Source: Auxenochlorella pyrenoidosa (taxonomy: Eukaryota; Chlorophyta; Trebouxiophyceae; Chlorellales; Chlorellaceae). Taken from it: 22,321 bases of DNA. The stretch covers positions 186,142 through 208,462 of the forward strand of contig KQ481962.1 of NCBI GenBank assembly GCA_001430745.1, in the 5' to 3' direction. Positions 10,366 to 18,528 of the stretch are shown here, in pieces; the first letter of the stretch is position 1; each line of letters begins with the position of its first letter. The notes under the pieces are model-generated. The model was not told the DNA's origin. It ran no database searches and was given only the letters and a program-made list of their open reading frames with translations. The position numbers and the translations under genes were made by a program.

Positions 10366-10639
10366 ATGCCGAAGGCTATCGTGCAGCCCTCTATGCCCCT
10401 GGCCTACGGCATAGCCCTGGCGAGCTTGCTGGCAGGCGCCTCCCTCGTGCACGCGATCTACAAACCCTCCCTGGTGCGCCTGACATTGAGGCGGATATCG
10501 ATCACTGGTCGGAAACAGTCCGAGCACCGCTCCGCTGCTTCTGGCACCACTCTCGACGCCTTCCCTTTGTTGTGTCTCTTGTGTCATGCAGGCCATTCTT
10601 GTGAACACGGACAAGGCGAACAGCGACCAAGGGCAGTAA
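10366..10639 (+). CDS. BRAWNIN/UQCC6-like mitochondrial microprotein (DUF4516-type), 51 aa
   Basis: Two exons, 10366-10473 and 10592-10639 (TAA), join in phase 0 across a 118-base intron with a GTGCGC donor and a pyrimidine-rich ATGCAG acceptor. The protein has one hydrophobic segment (AYGIALASLLAGASLVHAIY, about residues 13-32) followed by KPSL and a short polar tail. The pattern of an ASLLA core, then Gly-Ala, Val-His, an aromatic, Lys/Arg-Pro and Leu matches what I know of BRAWNIN (UQCC6, C12orf73), an inner-membrane microprotein needed for complex III assembly in vertebrates. The family is about 70 aa in animals, so this one is short. The call rests on one motif and on the hydrophobic profile. 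The exon 2 assignment is less sure, since a different donor would change the tail. The stop codon lies only 66 bases before the start of the next gene, with no TGTAA between them. Confidence 0.6.
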
Positions 10640-10705
10640 AGCTGGCCTCTGTAGCGTGCACATTGGTGTTGGCACGGCTGCCGCCGTCGCCGCCGCCCAC
10701 TCGTC

Positions 10706-13700
10706 ATGGGGAGCGAGGAGGGTGCAGAGCCAACAGTCTTTGCCACTCTCTTCGAGTCGTACTCCCAAGCATGCCGGAACGGGGCCGATGTGGACGATGA
10801 TGGCGCTGACGATGTGTTTGAGGTGGGCGGTGTGCCCTCGAGGCTAACAGAAGCAGTTGCACAGGGCTCTGCCTACCTGCCTTGCCCATTTATGCCTGTG
10901 CTCGGTCAGCCATGCTCCTTGCTGCCTGTTCTGTGCCAGCATGCGAGCGCACTTGCAGCGGGTCCAGATTATAGGGCCTTGCCAGCTGGCATTCCCCTCC
11001 CAGTCTCCACGACTCGGCAGTCCATGGCACGCTGGGTGCCTGCCACACCCTGCAGGAGGGCGTGGAGCGGGTCAAGGAGCACCTGCTGTCGTCGGCGGGC
11101 GAGGCGGCTGCCTGCATGATCTGCCTGGAGGGCATCCTGCCGCAGCACCCGGTCTGGTCGTGCCAGGCCGGCTGCCATGCGGTCATGCACCTGCCCTGCA
11201 TCCAGGTGGGCTCAACAGGCGGGCGCCGCTGGGCTGGGAGGGCTTGCACAGAGGCTGCTGGGAAAGCTGCATGGCTCAGCCGGGGGCGCACAGCACTGGC
11301 AGGCAGCCCGCCCTTTCCGTCCAAGCATGCATCCCTTCAGCACACGCCCCAACGCCCGCACCTTGCAAGCCTCCCTCAACCTGCCTCGGCTCCCTGCCCT
11401 GCGCCCGGCCCTGCCTGGGCGCGCTGCAGTCCTGGGCACGGCGCACGCTGGCAGTCGCGCAGTCCAAGCCGGCGCCGCACCCGCTGGTGGACCCGGGGGG
11501 CGCGGCGGCTGCTGCGGCGCGTGGCCCCGCCGCCTGGGGCTGCCCAAAGTGCCGGTGGGCTGGGGGAGGGCCGGGGGGGTGCGGGGTGCAAGCGGCAGGC
11601 GGTCCAGGTGTGTGTGNNNNNNNNNNNNNNNNNNNNNNNNNNNNNNNNNNNNNNNNNNNNNNNNNNNNNNNNNNNNNNNNNNNNNNNNNNNNNNNNNNNN
11701 NNNNNNNNNNNNNNNNNNNNNNNNNNNNNNNNNNNNNNNNNNNNNNNNNNNNNNNNNNNNNNNNNNNNNNNNNNNNNNNNNNNNNNNNNNNNNNNNNNNN
11801 NNNNNNNNNNNNNNNNNNNNNNNNNNNNNNNNNNNNNNGCCGGCGGTGTAAGCACGTGGCCGTACCGCCTGCCAGCTGCCATGATCTGTCAATGTCCATG
11901 TCCAACGCTGGGAGGCTCCAGCGCAGGCAGGGCAGGGAAGGCGAACGCCCCACTGCGTTCAGCTCCATGTAACGTGACTGCAGCACTCCTGTCACACCTG
12001 GGCTTCGCCCCTTACAGCCGCCGGCCCTTGCCTCACACCACAGTCCCACGGACATGCTTGCGGCCTCGGTGTCCAGCCCTCTGACTTGCCCAACATCCTG
12101 TCTCTCCCCCGTGCAGGCAGGAGTACACGGCTGTGCCCAGCGGGTACACCTGCTGGTGCGGCAAGGTGCCAGACCCGGAGTGGAACCCGTGGAATGCTGC
12201 ACACAGGTCAGGCCACTGGCGTGCCGGGAAGAGGGCGAGTTTGGCCTCCTTATGACCAGGCAACTGGCAAGAGCACAAGAGCAGCATGGATGTGCACAGG
12301 GCAGGCGGCAGGCTTGGGCCAGGTGAGCAGGCACAGTGCATGCCACCCATGCACAGTCGTCCGTGCGTCATGCCTCAACTTGCCTGGGCGGCAACCCCTG
12401 CCACCTGCCCCGCAGCTGCGGCGAGCTGTGCGACAAGCCTGCACGGGGCTGCGGCCACCCCTGCGTGCTGCTGTGCCACCCTGGTGAGGGCCGAGCCGCC
12501 CAGCACTGAGCACCGCCTGCCTGGCAGCACCTGCTGTTGTTTCTTCCAATCTCTCATGCTGTCCAGCAAGCTGAGCCTGCCAGCCAGGGTTAGCGTGTGC
12601 GAGCCTGCCAGCCCGGCTGCTCAGGCCTGGTCATGCTTGCTGCATTGCTCGCCCATCCCAACGCGCCCGGCGCAGGCCCCTGCCCGCCCTGCCCCCGCGT
12701 CGTGTCCGCCTCCTGCTTCTGCGGGGCGGTGGTGACCGACAAGCGGTGTGGGCGGCACGAGTTCAGCTGCGGCGGCGTGTGCGGCGCGGTGCTGCCCTGC
12801 GGGCACACCTGCCCGGCGACCTGCCACGACGGCGAGTGCCCGCCCTGCGGGCTGGTGTCCACCGTGCCGTGCCGCTGCGGCGCCGAGGCCAGGCAGCTGC
12901 CCTGCAGCCAGCAGGGCGCCTTTCAGGTGGGTCGTGAGCCGCAGCCACACCGTGCGTCATGCACAGTGCCTGCCGGCTGGCGGCCTGCTCGGTGTGTCAA
13001 GGTGGCACTCCCTAGAGGGTTCGCACTGCTTGCTTTCGCCCAGCGGCAAAGGGTACAGGAGCCAGGGCAGAGGGGGCGAGCGGCCAACCGCTGTGCTGGC
13101 TGCCCCCGCAGTGCACCCGCGTGTGTGGCAAGCCGCTGGACTGCGGGCGGCACACTTGCCAGGAGGTCTGCCATGCCGGCAAGTGCGGCCCTTGCGCCCT
13201 TGCCGGGCCCAAGGCCTGCCCCTGCGGCAAGCAGGCGCTGCCGCACGCTGGCTGCGACGTAGTCGTGCCGCCCTGCGGCGAGACATGCGGCAAGCTGCTC
13301 AGCTGCGGGGTGCACCGCTGCCATGAAAGGTGGGAGGCCTGGGCTGGCATGAGGCTTGTTGTCTGCATGCAGCCCGGTCTACATGGCAAGAAGTTGAGCT
13401 GCCGCGAGGTTCTCCTGCCGCTGGGCCCAGCGCTGCATTGCTCCGTGTCATGACAGTGTCCCCCTCATGCCTGCAGGTGCCACGCCGGGCCCTGCACCAC
13501 CGTTTGCCGCGAGGCGGTGGAGAAGAGCTGCGAGTGCGGCAAGATGCAGCGCGCGGTGCAGGTGGGCGCTGTGGCGGGGGGATGGCAGCTGTGGACGGAT
13601 CGTCCCTGATGCGCGTCAAGCCCTGCATGCATGCATGTCAGTCAGCGTGCTGTGTGTTGAGCAGGACTGCCTGAAGCACCTCCCATGGATTCGCCGCTTG

Positions 13701-16025
13701 CTCCGGATCATCAAGTCGAGAGCGCCCAATTGGCGAACATGCCACCTCCATCATGTTGGTGGTCGACTTGGTTATTGCTTTCAGAGTCCTTTGTGCTTAA
13801 CGTCAAGACATATACTCGAGCATCTGCCCTACCCTCCATGCTTCGCCCAGTGCCACGAGACCTTCCGCTGCGAGCGGCGCTGCACCGAGATGCGCGCCTG
13901 CGGGCGCCACCAGTGCCGGCGGCGCTGCTGCAATGGGCAGCACCCGCCCTGCGAGGAGGTGTGCAACAAGTGGCTCAAGTGCAGGAACCACAGGTGATCG
14001 CAGCCCCTGCGAGGGCATGTACACCAGAGCGCACGCAGCCGCAAATGCCTGCCGCCGCTGCTGCTGCTGCCTCCCGGCTCACCGATGGCTGCAACCAATC
14101 TTTTCAAGTGGTGCTCCAAAGGGCTTCCAACCGTCCAAGGCCTTGTGCAACACCTCCCGACTATTCAGTGCGCTACTTTCCTTGGCCCCCTGCAGGTGCC
14201 CCGCCCCCTGCCACAGCGGCGAGTGTGCCCCCTGCCCGCTGTCTGCCCGCATCTCGTGCGCCTGCGGGCGCACCCACTACACCGTGCCCTGCGGCCGCGA
14301 GGCGGCGGCCCTGCCGCCCAGGTGCAGCCATCCCTGCCCGGTGCCGCTGCTGTGCCGGCACGCAGAGGCGGCGGAACCGCACCGCTGCCACTTTGGGCCC
14401 TGCCCGCCCTGCCCTCAGCCGTGCGGCACCAAGGTAGGCGCCCCCCTTGCCCTGTTTGGCTTGCCTGTGCTCCTGTTGGTTGCTACCTGTCCACCCCGTC
14501 ACCTGTCCATGCACGCTCCCTGCCGGCTCTGAATGCAATGTGTTGCTGTGCTCAGATCCTCCCTGGTCGCCTGCTCTGCTGTGTCCTCTGCAGCTGGGCT
14601 GCGGGCATGCCTGCAGCTCGCAGCACTGCCACGACCCGCCACCCCCAGCCGTCCCAGGCTACCAGCCGCCGCCGCCGCCCGTGGCGCCGCTGGGGCCCGC
14701 TGGCAGCGGCAGCGGCAGCAGCAAGCAGCAGCGCAACGCGGCGAGTGCAGCTGCGCCGGCGCAGGCTGCAGCAGCAGAGGCTCGGCAGCTGCTGAAGACG
14801 CTGCCGCGCACGCCCGGAGGGCAGCTGACGGCGTGCCCGGCCTGCCCCGTGCCGGTCCCGGTGACCTGCCGGGGCGGCCACACGACCGTGCAGGTGGGGC
14901 GCGCTCCCTGGCCCATGCTGGGCAATCGTTCACCCAAGTTTGGCTGCCAGGCCTGCTGTGAGGTCGTCATCTCGCGCCCCAGACTCATGCCCCAGCATTT
15001 CTTTCACGCCTGGTCGCTACTCTGCCCTCCTCTGCCACGCCCTGCCTTGTTGACAACCCACCAAACAGCAGCTTGCGGTCGCCCCCCCTCCCGCCAACAC
15101 TGCGCAGGTTGCATGCAGCGCTGCCGGTCCTTTTTCCTGCGAGCAGCCCTGCGGGCAGCCCCTGGCCTGCGGGAACCACACCTGCCAAGAGCGGTGCCAC
15201 GACGTCGTGGCGGCACCCTGCACGCAGTGCGCGCTGCCCTGCCAGCGGCCCCGCGGCACGTGCACGCACGCCTGCCCGCTGCCCTGCCACCCGCCAGCCC
15301 AGGCATGCCCGCCGTGCGTGGAGCCCGTCACCCGGCCCTGCCACTGCGGCAAGACCAGCCTGGGGTTTGCGTGCGCTGAGGTGACGGCGGCGGCGCTGCC
15401 GCCAGCGGCGCTGTGCTGTGGCAAGACCTGCCACCGCGCGCTGCCCGCCTGCCCGCACACCTGCGAGCGGCGCTGCCACGAGGGGCCCTGCACCAGCCAG
15501 GGCTGCACCGCCGAGGTGACGGTGCGGTGCGCCTGCAAGCGCAGCAAGCGCAAGCTGCCCTGCCTCGAGGTGCAGCGCCTGCTGGCCGCCGCCACCGGCA
15601 GCGCGTCGTACGACGGCGCCACGGCGCTGCGCCTGCTGCCCTGCGACGCGTCCTGCGCCAAGGCGGCTGCCGCAGAGGAGGGCAAGGGCGGCAGCAGCGC
15701 ATCGCCACCCGCCCCCGCCCGCAGCATGGGAGCGGCTGCGGCCGCTGATGCACCGTCAGCGGCAGCATCGGGAGCAGCAGCGGCCGGTGCAGAACCTGGG
15801 AGGCCGCGCAAGCTCAGCAAGGAGGAGAAGCAGGCGGAGCGCGAGGCTGCACGGCAGGCCAAGCTGGCGGCGCAGGAGCGCAGGCAGCGGCAGCAGGCGG
15901 CGGTGCTGGGGGCCATCCTGTGCCTGCTGGTGCTGCTGGCCGTGGGGGTGAGGCAGCTGCTGCTGTGGCTTGACCAGCGGGCGCAGGCTGCGTGGGGCCT
16001 GGAGCAGCGCGGCAGCGAACTGTGA
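10706..16025 (+). CDS. NFXL1: NFX1-type zinc-finger protein with RING-like domain and C-terminal membrane anchor (NFXL1-like)
   Basis: Twelve exons give 887 aa: 10706-10822, 11056-11205, 11430-11554, 12117-12206, 12416-12483, 12676-12926, 13112-13329, 13477-13561, 13851-13993, 14196-14433, 14594-14893, 15147-16025. All junctions are GT-AG and in phase. NFX1/NFXL proteins are Cys-rich regulators with proposed DNA-binding and ubiquitin-ligase roles; plant members act in stress responses. Residues 59-130 form a RING-like set: C59xxC62, C75xxxC79, H84xxC87, C127xxC130, then CRQEY as in the family. About nine or ten NFX1 repeats follow (for example CGHPCVLLCHPGPCPPC from residue 173, CGRHTCQEVCHAGKCGPC, CGNHTCQERCH). 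A Pro/Ala/Ser-rich insert at about 510-574 divides the array. The C-terminus has a charged helical stretch (about 815-845), a hydrophobic segment (about 846-870) and a short tail, as in animal NFXL1, suggesting a tail-anchored protein. The assembly gap lies within intron 3, so the coding sequence is complete. Confidence 0.92.
11617..11838. other. assembly gap (222 N)
   Basis: There are 222 consecutive N, starting straight after a short GTGTGTG run. The gap sits inside NFXL1 intron 3 (11555-12116). Exon 3 ends in CPKC plus two bases and exon 4 supplies the third base followed by QEY, a continuous family motif, so no exon is missing. Confidence 0.9.
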
Positions 16026-16101
16026 ACCCGCTGCACGACGTGTTGATTTTTGCGGCTGGCCAGCAGCCCTTGCAGTCAGGCTCAGCGCTTTCGTGTGTTG
16101 C

Positions 16102-16106
16102 TTACA
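16102..16106 (-). terminator. candidate poly(A) signal TGTAA for the PB1-like gene
   Basis: This is the first minus-strand TGTAA after the TGA at 16787-16785, about 680 bases downstream and only about 80 bases from the NFXL1 stop codon. Confidence 0.4.
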
Positions 16107-16440
16107 TGACTGCGCGACCTAGGCTTTAACGGCAAACTCCTGCTGGTGTAGAGGATCTTTTAGATGGCCATTGGACAGGGATTGATGAGAGGCGGAAAGA
16201 GAGAGCTAGAGACCAAAGCACAGAGAGCAGAGGCGTGGGAGCAGGAGCTCAAACAGTACAAGCTCCCCAGCGGCATGACAGCATGAGTTGTTGGTTGCTG
16301 ATGGAAGGGGGCGTGGTTTGCACATTGCTGGGCGGGAGAAGAGTGGCTAGGATGGGTAGAAGGCAAGAGCAGTGAGAAGACAGTTCTGGGACGTGCAAGC
16401 AGGGTTGTCAAGTTGCGTCTCATGCTGTGTCAACGGGCAT

Positions 16441-16445
16441 TGTAA
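16441..16445 (+). terminator. candidate poly(A) signal TGTAA for NFXL1
   Basis: This is the first plus-strand TGTAA after the NFXL1 stop, about 415 bases downstream. Confidence 0.45.
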
Positions 16446-16784
16446 GGCACTGCATGCCGGCAGGACTTGGAAGCCAGGAAGCGGAAAATTGCGAATGGGG
16501 CCTGCAGGCCAGGGTGCGCACTGCTCGAGGGTTTCGATGGCATTAGTTCTGGCTGCCGGAGCCGTTGTCACCCTGCTCTCGCTTGTTTGCACCCTTGACT
16601 GGGGAGCCCCGCAGGCTCAGGCCTGACTGTGGCGAGGCAAGCGTGCGCCGGCAAACCAGCGCCAGCTGGAGACCTTGCCCTGCGCTGGCAGCCGCAGCTG
16701 CCCGGCGTTCGGGCAAGACAAGCAGCATGCCTGCCGAACACGCCATCCAGCCCTCCCGGCACTAGTGTTCTGGCACTGCGGGCC

Positions 16785-18528
16785 TCACTGCCGGCAGGAG
16801 ATGACCAGCTTGCGCACGGTGCGCTGGAAGAGCTGCCAGGGCGCCTCGGGCTGCAGCAGCAGCCAGTCGCCGTCAGAGTCCTGGTACACCAGGCGGGGCT
16901 GGGCGCCGCCCGGCAGCTTGTCTGCGGGGCCGGGGTGGGGTGGGGGGGGCGGCGGGACCAGGCGAGAAGCTAGGAAGCAAGCGCATAGCGACCAAAGGAG
17001 CGCGGGCTCTGTGCAGCAGCGCCACGCAGCGCCGGCCAACCAGCGGCGGCGCTGCACGTGACCCCTCCCCCGTCTGGCAGCGGCCGCCTCACCAGCAACG
17101 CGGCCCCGCAGCGCTTCCCACAGCTCGCCGTGCCCGCTGAACTGCGACACCGCCAGCTCCCCCACAGGCTGCGCCGCCCCCGCAGGGGAGAGCAGCAGCT
17201 CCACGGGGGTGCCCGCGTCGGCGCTGCCCTGCACAGGAGCCGACGCCCCGGCCTTGCCCTCCTGCTTGGGCTCCGGCTTAACATCCTGCTGCTTGGCCGG
17301 GCGCGACGTGGCCTGCTGCAGCGCCGCCGCCGCGCCCGCGGGGCCACCGCCGCCGCGCTGCAGGCTGGTGGGGTTGCTCCCGGCGCGCTCCTGCGCCGCT
17401 TCTGCCTTGATGGCTGCCAGGGCAGACTTGGGGCCCGCCAGCTTGGCGGGCCTGCTGCCGGCCTCGCCCCCTGCTGCCGTGGCCGCACCCGCTGCTGCTC
17501 CCCCCGCCGGCTGCTGCTGCTGCTGCGCCTGCGCACCCTGCTGCGTGCGCGGCTTGGAGGGCTTGTCTCCTGCCGCCCGGCCGGCACCCGCCTGCTCCTC
17601 CTTCTTCTCCTTCTTCACCGGGCGAGCACCCGCCTCGCGCTTCACCGGCCGCTCGCTGGCACCCGCCTTGCCCGCCCCCCTGTCTGCCTTGTTCGCCGGC
17701 TTGCTGCCCTCCGCTGCCCCGCCGCCCTCCCGCTTTGCAGGCTTGGCAGCTGCTCCAGCTGGCTTGGCCGGAGGCGCTGACGTTGCAGGCTTGGTTGCTG
17801 TCCCTGCCGCTGTCGCTGGTGTGCCAGCTACTGCACCAGGCTTGCTGACCTTGTCCCCGGCCTTACCGCCAGGCTTGCCCTCTGGCCGCGGCTTGGCCTC
17901 CCCATTCAGCCTGGGGTTTGGCTCTGCTTTGGGCTTGGGCTGGCGTTGCTGCTGCTGCTGCTGCTGCTGCGCCACCTGCTGCGGCATAGGTGGCTGGGCA
18001 GGGGCTTGGGGTGATGCCCCGGCGGCTGGCTGTGCTGGAGGTGCTGCTGTATGCGCTGGTGCTGCGGTGGGTGCTGCCGCCGCGGCTGCTCCCGCCAGCG
18101 GCATCTGCCGTGCTGCTGCTGCTGCTGCCGGTGGCTCTGTTGGTCGTGCCTTCTTTGCTGCAGGCGCTGCGGTGACGCTGCAGAGGCGGGTGGTGGGGAC
18201 AGGTTGGCTGGCTGCCCAACACCGGGCTGTGCGACCATCGCAGGCAGCCTAGCAGTTGTGTATCACCACCGCACCAAGTTGCAAAAGCTATGGAAGCTCC
18301 CAGCGAAGCCTCGCACCTCTCTCCTTGCGCAAGCAAGTGCCGCTTCTTTGGCAGCAGTGCCGCCGTGCCGCCGGCCCGGTTGGGCTGTCGTTGCACCTCT
18401 GCCTGCGCCTGCAGCGCCTCTGCCGCCCCTTGCTTCCTCTCAGCGACACCGCTTGCTGTGGGGGCCGCTGGAGCACCCACTCCGGCGGCAGCCATCCACT
18501 TCTGGCGGAGCGCCTTGATGTGCGCCAT
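16785..18528 (-). CDS. disordered Lys/Pro/Ala/Gln-rich protein with C-terminal PB1-like domain
   Basis: Three minus-strand exons give 477 aa: 18528-18317, 18177-17093, 16921-16785 (TGA). The donors are GTGCGA and GTGAGG, and phases agree. The start MAHIKALRQKW has a good context (GCCATGG). Residues about 72-390 are low complexity: Ala/Pro-rich, a Q8 run at 141-148, then many Lys-Pro-Ala/Pro-Ala-Lys units with KKEKKEE and KPEPKQEGK patches. They are probably disordered and are suited to binding nucleic acid or acidic partners. The last ~70 residues look folded: a VELLL strand, a helix with ELWEALRGRV (422-431), then LVYQDSDGDWLLL (443-455) and PWQLFQRTVRKLVI. This matches the acidic OPCA half of a PB1 domain, closest to the Aux/IAA-ARF and NIN-like type (DGDW...PW..F...V..L). 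No basic Lys is seen in the first strand, so it would be an acidic-face PB1 that binds a basic-face partner. No DNA-binding domain is visible. The full identity is unknown. Confidence 0.75.
17946..17970 (-). repeat. CAG trinucleotide run encoding poly-Gln
   Basis: Eight successive CAG codons on the minus strand encode the Q8 run at residues 141-148 of the PB1-like protein. A second, shorter GCA run, encoding poly-Ala, lies near 18111-18128. Confidence 0.8.

Larger units (their letters stand above)
16026..16784. other. tail-to-tail intergenic region: 3' UTRs of NFXL1 (+) and the PB1-like gene (-)
   Basis: There are 759 bases between convergent stop codons. No exon was recognised. The first plus-strand TGTAA is at 16441-16445 and the first minus-strand TGTAA is at 16106-16102, so the predicted 3' UTRs cross by about 340 bases. 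Confidence 0.5.

Noticed and set aside
11062..12084. Long open frames running through the N stretch
   Set aside because: They are open only because N was translated as X. The gap is intronic.
17093..18177. A histone H1-like or translational repeat protein, based on the Lys-Pro-Ala-rich stretch
   Set aside because: There is no winged-helix (GH1) domain and no regular repeat period; the composition alone does not support H1. The folded C-terminus points to PB1 instead.
17209..18252. A 347-codon open frame on the plus strand opposite the PB1-like gene
   Set aside because: It is the antisense shadow of the Lys/Pro/Ala-rich coding exon; strings of Leu, Ala and Cys come from complementing GC-rich codons. 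The minus-strand model has matching splice phases and a recognisable C-terminal domain.
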